Source of the DNA: Planctomycetota bacterium
GTDB lineage: Bacteria > Planctomycetota > Planctomycetia > Planctomycetales > Planctomycetaceae
Reading direction: 5' to 3'
Assembly (NCBI GenBank): GCA_003669575.1
Contig: QWOR01000350.1
Location: forward strand, 1-23,634
DNA length: 23,634 bases
The notes under the pieces were generated by a model. The model saw only the letters and a list, made by a program, of their open reading frames with translations. It made no database searches and was not told where the DNA came from. Positions within the stretch are counted from its first letter, which is position 1. Every line of letters starts with the position of its first letter. The translations under genes were made by a program, and so were the position numbers. This document shows positions 1 to 8,756 of this stretch, piece by piece.

Positions 1-309
1 CTGCCGGTCGACCTGACGGTCTTCACGGTCGGGACTGATCTGGCGATTATCGCTCTGCCGGGTGAGACATTCGTCAATCACGGGCTGGCCATCAAACAGG
101 CCTCCCCGTTTCGGACGACACTGGTGATCGAACTATCGAACTGCGTGGAAACGATTTATGTCCCGACGCGGGCAGCCTATGCCGGAGGAAGCTACGAGGT
201 CACCAACTCGACGACGATGCCCGGATCAGGCGAACTGGTGGTGCAGAATTGTGTGGAGCTGCTGCGAGAAGCTGCGGCTGAGGCAACTGCAATAACAACA
301 GGGAAATAA
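1..309 (+). CDS. Neutral/alkaline ceramidase-like protein, C-terminal end (5' truncated by window)
   Basis: Frame 1 is open from the first base to the stop at 307-309, giving about 102 C-terminal residues; the start lies outside the window. The visible part has the segment LPGETFVNHGLAIKQASPF, then a stretch on the pattern IELSN...YVPTRAAYAGGSYEV, and ends in a helix with VQNCVELLREA. This matches the C-terminus of the neutral/alkaline non-lysosomal ceramidase-like proteins that are numerous in planctomycetes. Those are usually exported and are annotated as amide hydrolases, although many lack a tested substrate. The zinc ligands would lie in the missing N-terminal part, so activity cannot be judged. 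The next gene is convergent and ends about 45 bases away. The family call is from memory of the C-terminal pattern. Confidence 0.65.
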   Translation: MPVDLTVFTVGTDLAIIALPGETFVNHGLAIKQASPFRTTLVIELSNCVETIYVPTRAAYAGGSYEVTNSTTMPGSGELVVQNCVELLREAAAEATAITTGK

Positions 310-352
310 GGGGCTGTGGCAGGTCTCCTGGCTGGCCAACGGCATCCCAAAG

Positions 353-1819
353 CTACGTCAAACCGACAATCGGTTCTCCGTGATAGACCTGATGCGGACG
401 ATCCAGAGAGTCCTTCCAGACAATGGTCTTCGGCAGACCCAGTGACTGGTAAATCGTCGCAGCCATGTTCTCGGGAGTCTGAGCGTCCGACTTGGGGTAG
501 GCCCCGATGCGGTCGGACTCGCCGACGACGTTGCCTCCCAGAACTCCTCCGCCCGAAAAGAAGACGGACTGTACCGCTCCCCAGTGATCGCGACCGGGCA
601 GTTTCGTCTCCGCACCATCGAACGTGAAGACTTTGGGCGTCCGGCCGAACTCTCCTGCCATCACAATCAGCGTGTCATCCAGCAGCCCACGATCGTCGAG
701 GTCCTCGATCAACGCCGACACAGCCCGATCGGTCGGAGGAAAGAGATAGTTTTTCAGATTGCCGAACGCTGCTTCGTGAGTATCCCACGACTCGTCATTG
801 CCCAGGTTGACCTGAACCAGACTCACGCCCGCTTCGACCAGTTGGCGGGCCATCAGCAGTGACCAGCCAAATGAGTTACGACCATAACGGTCCTGAAGCT
901 TGTCATCCGCGGCATGAACATCGAGGGCCCGATGAACACGACCTTCAAGCAGCATCGACACAGCCTTCTGTCGGTCGCGGTCAAACTGTCGCTCAGCGGC
1001 CTGGCGATCCAGCTGCTCACGTTGACGCTGAATCGAATCCAGCAGCTGGACGCGGGACCGGAACTGGTCCTTCAAGACGCCATGGGCCAGTTCCAGTCGC
1101 GGAGCCTCAAACAGGTAATCGGGAGGAGTCGTCTTTCCTTTCTGCCGCTGAAATCCATACTCGGGAAAGGCCCCGTGAATGTACTTCGAATCGCGGTAGT
1201 TACTCGCCTCGATGAACCACGGATCAAACTTGGCTCCCATCTCACCCGCGAACTGACCGGGAATTGTTCTCCCCGTCACATGAATCAGCCTCTCAGGAAG
1301 CACTGCTGCGGGAGGCAGATTGTTGAGGGGTGGGACGACGCCATTCACAACGGACGCCAGTGACGGGTAATCGGTCGGTTTGGGACGATTCCCATCAAAG
1401 CCGGGGGGCACCTGCGTCCGGCCCGTCAGCATGATGTGATGGCCGATGGAGTGTTCGTTGTAGGGATGTGTCAGCGACCGACAGAGTGCCCACTTGTCAC
1501 TGCAGGCAGCGAGTTTTGGCAGATGTTCGCAAATGAACAGCCCCGGTGTCTGCGTGGCGATCGGCTGAAACTCGCCGCGTATATTCTCGGGCGTGTGCGG
1601 CTTCATATCGAAGCTGTCGTGCTGGCCCAGTCCGCCGGAAAGGAAAATATAAATGACCGACTTGTGCCGCGCGGGCTGCGGAGACGCGGCGTCATCACCC
1701 AGTGCCCGCAACCCGGAGACATGGTTCATTCCCAGACCGAGCAAGCCGATCGATCCGACTTGGATCGCGGCTCGACGGGCAACTCCGGGATGGCTGAAAC
1801 CACGAGGGGCCGTCGGCAT
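353..1819 (-). CDS. DUF1501 family protein (sulfatase-like fold, Tat-type leader)
   Basis: 488 residues, close to the usual DUF1501 length. The N-terminus has an RR pair (residues 15-16) followed by a hydrophobic stretch (about 20-33), which suggests Tat export or periplasmic location. DUF1501 hallmarks are visible: SVIYIFLSGGLGQHDSFD near residue 55, SLTHPYNEHSIGHH in the first third, VQVNLGNDESWDTH in the middle, and AGEFGRTPK followed by GRDHW towards the end. The family is related to the alkaline phosphatase/sulfatase superfamily and has no settled biochemical function. The ATG is preceded by a purine run (AGGGGGA) about five bases upstream. It lies 136 bases downstream of the co-oriented deacylase gene, so co-transcription is possible. 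No DUF1549/DUF1553 cytochrome-type partner, the usual neighbour in planctomycetes, is seen beside it. Confidence 0.9.
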   Translation of the reverse strand: MPTAPRGFSHPGVARRAAIQVGSIGLLGLGMNHVSGLRALGDDAASPQPARHKSVIYIFLSGGLGQHDSFDMKPHTPENIRGEFQPIATQTPGLFICEHLPKLAACSDKWALCRSLTHPYNEHSIGHHIMLTGRTQVPPGFDGNRPKPTDYPSLASVVNGVVPPLNNLPPAAVLPERLIHVTGRTIPGQFAGEMGAKFDPWFIEASNYRDSKYIHGAFPEYGFQRQKGKTTPPDYLFEAPRLELAHGVLKDQFRSRVQLLDSIQRQREQLDRQAAERQFDRDRQKAVSMLLEGRVHRALDVHAADDKLQDRYGRNSFGWSLLMARQLVEAGVSLVQVNLGNDESWDTHEAAFGNLKNYLFPPTDRAVSALIEDLDDRGLLDDTLIVMAGEFGRTPKVFTFDGAETKLPGRDHWGAVQSVFFSGGGVLGGNVVGESDRIGAYPKSDAQTPENMAATIYQSLGLPKTIVWKDSLDRPHQVYHGEPIVGLT

Positions 1820-1955
1820 GCAATCCCCCTACTCATTGAAAACAGACACGCCGCGTTCCCGACAAATCATGTCGGTGAGATCACGCGCGTGCCACCAGTT
1901 CATTCGTGAGCGACGAGACCGAGAGTAGCCGATCCACAAAACCTGAGGCAACTCA

Positions 1956-2984
1956 TCAGGGGATCAGGCGACCGACGACGACGATGTGCTGGCCACGGGG
2001 AATGGGCGAGACCCACGCCTGGGCCAGGACCACTCCGTCGACTCCCGCACGGGCGGGCCACGGAGGCATGTCGATGTGATCGAAGTCGTGCAGGTAGCCG
2101 ACGATATCGCCCTTCTTCACATGCGTGCCACACTCCAGCACGCACTCATAGTGCCCATCAAACGGAGCGACAGTGAAGCACTCACGGTCGACCATCTCCA
2201 GCTTCATCTGATCTCCAGCGGCGTGGTGGGCGATCGGTTCGATCTTCCCCTTGAGCAGCCCATTGTTGATCAGGGCCGCCAGGACGCCGTGCCGGCCATA
2301 TCGGACACCCTCGGCATTCACCGCACAGCCCCAGCCGAGTTCGGTTCCGACAGTGATCTTGCCCAGACGTTCTGCTTCACTGGGGAGCAGACCCGGAGTC
2401 TGGTTCTGGTAGACCATCAGCGACGGCGTTCCGAACCAGCGGGCGGTCTGTTCGATCTTGGCTGCCTGCTCGGGATCGTTCACTGGGTGGTAGTTAGCAC
2501 AGAGCGAGAAGCGGGCCACGTTCCCGCCCGAATGCAGGTCGATCACGATATGCACTCGCGGCCAGATGAAGTGGCGAATAAAGGCGGCGATACGATGGGT
2601 GATCCCCTTGAGTGCGGGGTTCTCCCCTGCTCCATCAACGAAGGCACGGTTCAAATTCACCCGGTCGTCGGGGCTGCTCTCACGTGTGCCCGCACGGAAT
2701 GCGGAGGGGTTCAGCACCGGGATAAAGATGATCCGTCCCAGAACGTCCTCGGTCTTGATCTCACTCATCAGGTTCTTGAGAACCACAGGGCCTTCGTACT
2801 CGTTTCCATGATTGGAGCCAAACGACACCAGCCCTTCGTTCGGCTTCGCATTTGGCCCGACCCAGACCGTCAGCGGAATGAGATGATCACCCCAGATACT
2901 GTCATGTTCCAACGCCAGCCAGTAGTCACGCCGGCCAGGCGAGTCGAGGTCAAGTTGGTTCGGACGGGCAACGATGCGATTCAT
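1956..2984 (-). CDS. Succinylglutamate desuccinylase/aspartoacylase-family zinc deacylase
   Basis: 342 residues. Metal and catalytic elements of the AstE/AspA (M14-like) family are in order: H59 and E62 in SNHGNEYEG as an HxxE zinc pair, NLNRAF at 110-115, H151 in IDLHSGG as the third zinc ligand, and E215 in TELGWG as the candidate general base. Residues about 270-338 form the C-terminal beta domain. Members remove acyl groups from N-acylated amino acids or related compounds; the substrate cannot be read from sequence. I chose the ATG at 2984 because a GGAG lies seven bases upstream and the family N-terminus begins there. The frame stays open far upstream, but that part is antisense to the next DUF1501 gene and has no family similarity. 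No arginine-catabolism (ast) genes are nearby, so I give no symbol. Confidence 0.85.
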   Translation of the reverse strand: MNRIVARPNQLDLDSPGRRDYWLALEHDSIWGDHLIPLTVWVGPNAKPNEGLVSFGSNHGNEYEGPVVLKNLMSEIKTEDVLGRIIFIPVLNPSAFRAGTRESSPDDRVNLNRAFVDGAGENPALKGITHRIAAFIRHFIWPRVHIVIDLHSGGNVARFSLCANYHPVNDPEQAAKIEQTARWFGTPSLMVYQNQTPGLLPSEAERLGKITVGTELGWGCAVNAEGVRYGRHGVLAALINNGLLKGKIEPIAHHAAGDQMKLEMVDRECFTVAPFDGHYECVLECGTHVKKGDIVGYLHDFDHIDMPPWPARAGVDGVVLAQAWVSPIPRGQHIVVVGRLIP

Positions 2985-3389
2985 GCAGTGACTCCAGCGA
3001 AAACAGGTCGTCTCATGGTAACCACGCCCGCTCAAATTGGCATCTTCGTCCCGCTGTAAACACACCATGCCAAAAGTCTGACCTACTCCCGCATCCCTTC
3101 GTTGAGTTGCTTTCCTTTTGTTCAATTTCTGCAGCCCTCGTTCGTCGAGGAACTCATGAAATTGATTACACCTCACATCTTCTGTTGGCACAGAGGGAAT
3201 CTTGAACAAAGAGGAGCAAGGAAACCAAGGCGGAGAGGGAGATGAAGAAGCCGCCTGCTGCTGTTCGCGGATGGGGTTGCTGGACGTGTCAGACAAGTGG
3301 CTGGCCTCGTAATTCGAGTTCAGACTTGAGCCCATTCCCACTGGTTCGTAAGGTGGAGTATTGAGATCCCTCCACGCGAGGCCCGCCTG
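2985..3389. other. Divergent intergenic region with a polypurine tract
   Basis: About 400 bases separate the minus-strand deacylase from the plus-strand DUF1501 gene, so promoters for both should lie here; I could not pick out convincing -35/-10 pairs. The + strand at 3191-3250 is strongly purine-rich. The adjoining 3110-3190 reads on the minus strand like a non-coding interspersed sequence I associate with planctomycete intergenic regions (HEFLDERGLQKLN-like translation). That association is from memory and weak. Confidence 0.35.
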
Positions 3390-4820
3390 ATGTCTGCATC
3401 CCTCCGCACATGTTGTTCTTCGTTTCAACCGACTCCTGTGAATCGACGGGAGTGGTTGCGGCAATCGGCGAGCGGGTTCGGCTCGGTGGCACTGGCCAGC
3501 TTGATGACCGGTTCCGGGCAGGTCATGGCCGACTCGTCGGTGAAGCTGCCGCAGATGAAGCCTCGCGCGAAGAACGTGATCTTTCTCTATATGGACGGCG
3601 GGCCCTCTCAGGTCGACACGTTCGACCCCAAACCGCTGCTGACGAAGGAGAACGGCAACCCGTTCAAAATGAAGATCCAGCCAACGCAATTCGATAACGT
3701 CGGCTCGACGCTCGGATCGCCGTGGAAGTTCGAGAACAGCGGTGAAAGCGGTCTGCCGATCAGCGATCTGTTCCCAAAGCTGCGGTCGTGTGCCGACGAG
3801 TTGTGTGTGGTCCGGTCGATGACCTCGGAGTTCTCGGAACACACGAACGCAAATTACTTCCTGCACACCGGACACGGTCTACAGGGACGGCCCAGCATGG
3901 GAGCGTGGGTCACCTATGGACTGGGGAGCGAGAATCAGAACCTGCCGGGGTTTGTCGTCGTGAACGCGGGTCTGATTCCGCCGGGCGGCCTCGACTGCTT
4001 CTCCAATGGTTTTCTGCCCGCGACGTTTCAAGGGTCGATCTTCCGGCGGGACGGGGCTCCCGTCGCCAACGTCGAGCGATCCGACAAGACGAACTCGCAG
4101 CAGCGTCGCAAACTCCAGCTCATGGAGACTCTCGACCGATCTCTCCTGACGCAAACCGGAAAGCAGGATGCTCTCGAGTCGGCGATCGCCAACTACGAGC
4201 TCGCGTTCCGCATGCAGACAGCTGCGCCCGAGCTGGCGGATCTCAGCCAGGAATCGAAAGCGACGCAGGAGATGTACGGCCTCAACGACGACTGGCCAGG
4301 GACGAAGGCGTTCGGGCAAAGCTGTTTGCTGGCGCGGCGACTGGTGGAACGCGGCGTCCGGTTCGTGCAGGTGACCACTCCGGGCGGTAACGGTGACCGC
4401 TGGGACCAGCATACCGACCTGAAGGACGGCCACCAGAAGAATGCCCATTCGGTCGACCAGCCGATCACAGCCCTGCTCACAGACCTGCGGGCCCGCGGAC
4501 TGTTGGACGAAACGCTAGTGGTCTGGGGCGGAGAATTCGGTCGAACTCCCTTCGCGCAGGGCTCGAACGGCCGGGACCACAATCCGTTCGGATACACAAT
4601 CTGGATGGCGGGTGGCGGTGTGAAGGGCGGGATGGCTTACGGCTCCACCGACGAATACGGCTACCACGCCATCGAAAACAAACTCGAAATGCACGACCTG
4701 CACGCGACGATGCTGTATCTGCTCGGCATCGACCACACCCAGCTGACCTACCGCTTCGGTGGTCGGGATATGCGGCTCACTGATGTGTACGGCAACGTGA
4801 TTCACGACATCATCGCGTAG
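3390..4820 (+). CDS. DUF1501 family protein (Tat-exported)
   Basis: 476 residues. NRREWLRQSASGFGSVAL (residues 18-35) is a good twin-arginine leader, so folded export to the periplasm is likely. Family signatures follow: VIFLYMDGGPSQVDTFDPKP around residues 63-82, SEFSEHTNANYFLHTGHG around 145, FVQVTTPGGNGDRWDQH around 330, and GGEFGRTPF with GRDHNPFG around 385-405. The last residues resemble the end of other DUF1501 proteins. The ATG at 3390 has a GAGG about nine bases upstream. It is only distantly similar to the other DUF1501 protein at 353-1819, so they are separate members and not a recent duplication. The usual DUF1549/DUF1553 partner is absent here too. Biochemical function is unknown. 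Confidence 0.92.
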   Translation: MSASLRTCCSSFQPTPVNRREWLRQSASGFGSVALASLMTGSGQVMADSSVKLPQMKPRAKNVIFLYMDGGPSQVDTFDPKPLLTKENGNPFKMKIQPTQFDNVGSTLGSPWKFENSGESGLPISDLFPKLRSCADELCVVRSMTSEFSEHTNANYFLHTGHGLQGRPSMGAWVTYGLGSENQNLPGFVVVNAGLIPPGGLDCFSNGFLPATFQGSIFRRDGAPVANVERSDKTNSQQRRKLQLMETLDRSLLTQTGKQDALESAIANYELAFRMQTAAPELADLSQESKATQEMYGLNDDWPGTKAFGQSCLLARRLVERGVRFVQVTTPGGNGDRWDQHTDLKDGHQKNAHSVDQPITALLTDLRARGLLDETLVVWGGEFGRTPFAQGSNGRDHNPFGYTIWMAGGGVKGGMAYGSTDEYGYHAIENKLEMHDLHATMLYLLGIDHTQLTYRFGGRDMRLTDVYGNVIHDIIA

Positions 4821-5110
4821 AGCTTCAGCGGGCACTCGCCTCGTCTTAATCCGCGAAACGCTCGCAATCTACTGATCGTTTCCGCTTCACAGATAGTGTT
4901 GCGATCGATCAGAGGGAACATATTTGTAGAACGAATTGATCCAAGGATTTCGCAGATCACACAAACAAAAATGGCCAGGGCCGGCCCCGCTGGCGAAGTG
5001 ACATGTTGCTTCACATTGTTGTTCAGGCGCCCCGTGCAGGGCTTCTCGTGATTGGGACCTGACAAACGGGCGGGTTGTGAGGCGTCTTGCAGCCATCCCA
5101 TAATCGGTTC

Positions 5111-6622
5111 ATGAACACTCCATCGCCGTTTCGTGTCGCCATCATCGGTGGCGGGATCAGTGGAATGACCGCAGCGCTCCGGTTGAGCGAACTGGCGGGC
5201 GAGGCCGGAGCGCAGGGCCTCGAGATCCACGTCTTCGAAGCATCTCCCCAACTGGGTGGGCTCGTCGCCAGCGAGCAGATCGGCGAATACCTGATCGAGC
5301 GGGGAGCTGACTCATTCATTACGAACAAACCAGCGGGCGTGAAGTTGTGCCACAAGCTGGGGCTGGAGGCCGATCTGATCGGGACCGACGAGAAGAACCG
5401 TCGCTCGCTGATCCTCTCGCGCGGCAAGCCAGTTGTCACCCCCGAGGGGCTCAATCTCATCGCCCCAGGCAGCGCGTGGTCGATTCTCAAGACCCCGATT
5501 CTCTCTCTGAAAGGGAAGTTGCGGGTTCTCTGCGAACCACTCATCCAGCGCCGGGCGGAATATGGGGATGAGAGTCTGGCCTCATTCACGCGTCGGCGAC
5601 TCGGGCAGGAGATGCTCGACCGCATCGTGCAGCCCATGGTCGGGGGCATCTACACAGCCGACCCCGAGAAGTTGAGTCTCCAGGCCACTTTGCCGCGATT
5701 TCTGGAGATGGAACGCAAATACGGCAGCCTGTTCGAAGCGATGCAGGCGGGCGACGAACTGCTCGGCGGGGCCGACAAAACGACCAGCGGAGCCCGTTAC
5801 GGCCTGTTTGCCTCACTGCGAAACGGAATGTCCCAGCTGATCCAGGCTCTCGAATTACGGGTCCGTTCAGTGGCGCAGGTCCATACCCAGTCTCGGGTTG
5901 AGGAGATTGCGATCTCTCCCGCAGCTTCGTCGGGAGTTGTCACCAGCTCGGCCCAGGCACCCAAAGGTGAGATCGTCTGGACCGACGCGGAGGGCAAACC
6001 ACAGCGGACCGAGTTTTCCGCCGTGATTCTGGCGACACCAGCTCACGAGATGAGTCGTGTCCTGAAATCGGCGAACCCCGAGGCGTCAACTGCCCTGGCC
6101 CAGATCGAGTATGCCTCCAGCGCCATCATTATCACTGGTCACGACCTGAGCGGGATCGATCACCCGCTCAATGCGTTTGGACTGGTCATTCCTGCGATTG
6201 AGAAACGCAAGATCCTGTCGGTGTCGTTCCTGAACCGCAAATTCCCTGCTCGGGCTCCAGCTGGAAAAGTGATCCTGAGAACCTTTATCGGTGGAGCTCT
6301 TCAGCCAGAAATGATGGACCTGTCCGATGATCAGCTGATCGACACCACGCTTTCCGAGCTGAAGTCGATCTTCGGAGTCCGTTCCAAGCCAGAGTTTGCG
6401 ACCGTGGCCCGCTATATGAACGCGATGCCGCAGTACCATGTCGGCCACCTCGACCGCGTGGCCACGATTTCCAAAACTCTGGCTGGCACGCCGTGGGTCG
6501 ACCTGGCGGGAAATACTTTGGGTGGCGTCGGACTACCCGACTCTATTCTCAGCGGCGAGAAAGCCGCGGAGCGAATCTGGGCTGCAATCGGAACAGATTC
6601 CCATGCGAAACCAGTCGCTTGA
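5111..6622 (+). CDS. hemG: Protoporphyrinogen/coproporphyrinogen oxidase, FAD-dependent (HemG/HemY type)
   Basis: 503 residues from the ATG at 5111. The N-terminus RVAIIGGGISG (residues 8-18) is the FAD dinucleotide-binding motif, followed by VFEASPQLGGL (41-51), where the acidic residue contacts the ribose. IERGADSFITNKP (63-75) and the C-terminal AGNTLGGVGLPDSILSGEKAA are typical of the oxygen-dependent protoporphyrinogen oxidase family. The enzyme oxidises protoporphyrinogen IX or coproporphyrinogen III near the end of haem synthesis; which of the two is used cannot be decided here. Nomenclature varies (hemG in some annotation systems, hemY/cgoX for the FAD type). A TTG at 5087 in the same frame, with a GAGG upstream, is an alternative start. 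The gene runs 87 bases ahead of nuoH on the same strand, joining haem supply to respiratory genes. Confidence 0.92.
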   Translation: MNTPSPFRVAIIGGGISGMTAALRLSELAGEAGAQGLEIHVFEASPQLGGLVASEQIGEYLIERGADSFITNKPAGVKLCHKLGLEADLIGTDEKNRRSLILSRGKPVVTPEGLNLIAPGSAWSILKTPILSLKGKLRVLCEPLIQRRAEYGDESLASFTRRRLGQEMLDRIVQPMVGGIYTADPEKLSLQATLPRFLEMERKYGSLFEAMQAGDELLGGADKTTSGARYGLFASLRNGMSQLIQALELRVRSVAQVHTQSRVEEIAISPAASSGVVTSSAQAPKGEIVWTDAEGKPQRTEFSAVILATPAHEMSRVLKSANPEASTALAQIEYASSAIIITGHDLSGIDHPLNAFGLVIPAIEKRKILSVSFLNRKFPARAPAGKVILRTFIGGALQPEMMDLSDDQLIDTTLSELKSIFGVRSKPEFATVARYMNAMPQYHVGHLDRVATISKTLAGTPWVDLAGNTLGGVGLPDSILSGEKAAERIWAAIGTDSHAKPVA

Positions 6623-6709
6623 AAGCCCCCCTGCCTTCTGTCATAACTCTCCAATCCATCAGGAGCAGCGGCGCCGTTGTGTGCCCGCAAACCCACCGGA
6701 AAGTGTTGC

Positions 6710-8065
6710 ATGATGCTGCCAATGGCTGCCACACCGACGATTGTCGAGTCCCTTGCGGGCTGGCTGGCGAGCTGGATTTCCTCCAGCCCGGATGCAGTGC
6801 GATTTGTCGCTGCAGCCCTGCATATTGGCTTGCTCGCCGCGTTTTTTGGACTTCCCGCGTTTGCGTTCATCTGGGCCGAGCGTAAGGTTTCGGCCCGTAT
6901 CCAGGACCGTCTGGGTCCGACGCATACCGGCGGGCGGTTCGGCTGGCTGCAATCGCTGGCCGATGGGATCAAGCTGATCCAGAAGGAAGACCTGGCCCCG
7001 GCGGCTGCGGACCGGATGCTGTTCCGTGTTTCTCCATACCTCGTGGTCATCGCCTCGTTTGCCTCGTTCCTGTTCATGCCGTTCAGCAATGGCTGGGTGG
7101 CAGTGGCACTCGATTGCGGCCTCTTCATCGGGATGGCGGTGCTGTCTCTGGAAGTGCTGGGGGTCGTGCTGGCCGGTTACTCCAGCGGATCCAAGTGGTC
7201 CCTGTTCGGGGGCATGCGTGAAACCGCCCAGATGGTCAGCTATGAAGTTCCGCTCGGTTTGACTGCTGTCATTCCCGTGCTGATCTGCGGCACGATGAAT
7301 CTCAACGAAATCTGCCAGATGCAAAGCGGCTGGTTCACGAACTGGCTGGTGTTTCACAGCCCGTTCACCTTTGTCGCTTTCTTCGTGTTCTTCGTCGTGA
7401 CGTTGGCCAGCAACAAGCGGGCCCCGTTCGACCTCGCCGAAGCCGAAAGCGAACTGGTCGGTGGATTCCATACGGAATACAGCGGGATGCGCTGGTCGTT
7501 CTTCTTCCTTGCTGAATATGCCAGCATGTTCTTCGTGAGCGGTCTGGGCGTACTGCTGTTTCTCGGTGGCTGGTGGACCGGGATTGCCCCGATCGACTCC
7601 GCTTTGAGTGAGGTTTTAGGGGGCTATCCGGGGCGCGTGCTCGGCCTGCTGGTCTTCCTGACGAAGTCCAGTCTGCTGGTTGTCGTACAGATCTGGGTTC
7701 GCTGGACCCTGCCTCGCCTGCGAATCGACCAGGTGATGGAAACCTGCTTGAAGTATCTGGTTCCGATCAGCTGCTTCCTGTTCATCGGCTCGGTGATGTA
7801 TCCGCTGGTTCTGCTATCCGCACTCGGCCGTCCGACTCTGCTGCCCGTCAATTCGATTGGCACCCGGGTCCCTGTACTGCCCCCAGCTGCGGTTCCAGTT
7901 ACTACGCCGCATGACCATCCACATGACCACAGCCACCCCCATGATCACAATCATGGACACGGCCCCGGTGAACACTCACACGGACCAGGTGGTCATTCTT
8001 CCCTCGACCGTGATCCAGCTGAAAAGCCAGCTGCTCGCGAAGTGACTCTGCGAGGAGGGCGCTAA
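6710..8065 (+). CDS. nuoH: NADH-quinone oxidoreductase subunit H, with histidine-rich C-terminal tail
   Basis: 451 residues from the ATG at 6710, which has a GGAAAG about six bases upstream; a second ATG follows directly and a third lies at 6722. NuoH is the membrane subunit of complex I that joins the peripheral arm to the proton-pumping arm and forms part of the quinone site. Conserved segments are AERKVSARIQDRLGP, then LADGIKLIQKED, then the acidic loop RAPFDLAEAESELVGGFHTEYSG region. Several hydrophobic helices follow. The core ends near residue 385. Residues 401-429 hold 12 histidines spaced with D, S, G and P, an extension not present in ordinary NuoH. nuoJ starts one base after the stop, so the two are surely co-transcribed; nuoI, normally between them, is missing. 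Confidence 0.97.
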   Translation: MMLPMAATPTIVESLAGWLASWISSSPDAVRFVAAALHIGLLAAFFGLPAFAFIWAERKVSARIQDRLGPTHTGGRFGWLQSLADGIKLIQKEDLAPAAADRMLFRVSPYLVVIASFASFLFMPFSNGWVAVALDCGLFIGMAVLSLEVLGVVLAGYSSGSKWSLFGGMRETAQMVSYEVPLGLTAVIPVLICGTMNLNEICQMQSGWFTNWLVFHSPFTFVAFFVFFVVTLASNKRAPFDLAEAESELVGGFHTEYSGMRWSFFFLAEYASMFFVSGLGVLLFLGGWWTGIAPIDSALSEVLGGYPGRVLGLLVFLTKSSLLVVVQIWVRWTLPRLRIDQVMETCLKYLVPISCFLFIGSVMYPLVLLSALGRPTLLPVNSIGTRVPVLPPAAVPVTTPHDHPHDHSHPHDHNHGHGPGEHSHGPGGHSSLDRDPAEKPAAREVTLRGGR

Positions 8066-8066
8066 C

Positions 8067-8693
8067 ATGAGTGTTCTCGTCTTTGCCATTTTTGCACTCG
8101 CGGCCTGCGGAGGGGCACTGGCCGTCGTTCTGTCGCAGAACGTGGTTCGGATGGCCTTCTGGCTGATCATTTCGTTGAGTTCGGTCGCCGGACTGTTCTT
8201 CCTGCTGAACGCCGACTTTGTCGGTGCGACCCAGCTGCTGATTTATGTCGGCGGAACGGTCGTCTTGTTGATCTTCGGGGTGATGCTCACCGCGCAAGGT
8301 CCTTATGTGAATCTCAAGACTAATCCCGCCGAAGTCGTCATATCACTGGCGATCGGCGGAGTCGTGTTTGCAATGCTGGTCGCAGCCTTCTCCGGTGTGA
8401 ACTGGAGTGCGAATTCGGAGCGGCTCACCGCGGAATTCGGAACTGCTACGTTGCAGACACCGGGTTACAACCAGCAGGGCGAGGGCAGCACTGTCCGTCG
8501 CATCGGTGGAGCATTGTCAGGCTTGCGGACGGAGTCACTGCGTGACGGACGTGCGATTGAGCGGCCAGGCTATCTTCTGCCGTTCGAGATTGTGTCCGTG
8601 CATCTGCTGGTCGTTCTGGTCGGAGCGTCTTACCTGGCCCGCGCGAAACGGCGGTCGGGGGGAAGCGAACCGGGAGCTGGTCCGACGGTCTGA
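8067..8693 (+). CDS. nuoJ: NADH-quinone oxidoreductase subunit J
   Basis: 208 residues. NuoJ is a small membrane subunit of complex I with about five helices. The third helix region, NADFVGATQLLIYVGGTVVL, is the family signature, and the C-terminal GYLLPFEIVSVHLLVVLVG helix is also typical. The linker between the fourth and fifth helices (residues about 112-165) is polar and G/S/R-rich. The ATG at 8067 follows a strong Shine-Dalgarno (GAGGAGGG at 8052-8059), placed inside the end of nuoH, so translation is likely coupled. nuoK follows after 63 bases. Confidence 0.97.
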   Translation: MSVLVFAIFALAACGGALAVVLSQNVVRMAFWLIISLSSVAGLFFLLNADFVGATQLLIYVGGTVVLLIFGVMLTAQGPYVNLKTNPAEVVISLAIGGVVFAMLVAAFSGVNWSANSERLTAEFGTATLQTPGYNQQGEGSTVRRIGGALSGLRTESLRDGRAIERPGYLLPFEIVSVHLLVVLVGASYLARAKRRSGGSEPGAGPTV

Positions 8694-8756
8694 CGCGCCT
8701 CTCGCAGGCCCGTTGTTCGATGCCAGTCTCGTGTGTGTTCGGTGAAGGGGGAGCAA

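Noticed and set aside
2985..3875. Upstream extension of the deacylase frame on the minus strand, up to 297 more residues
   Set aside because: It runs through the intergenic region and antisense to the DUF1501 gene, has no family similarity, and a good ribosome site supports the start at 2984.
4821..5110. Possible small gene between the second DUF1501 gene and hemG
   Set aside because: The minus-strand frames there overlap hemG and have no ribosome site or protein-like composition; I see only spacer sequence.
7910..7996. CAT/CAC-rich DNA as a nucleotide tandem repeat or CRISPR-like array
   Set aside because: The repetition is at codon level inside nuoH and has no regular unit or spacers.
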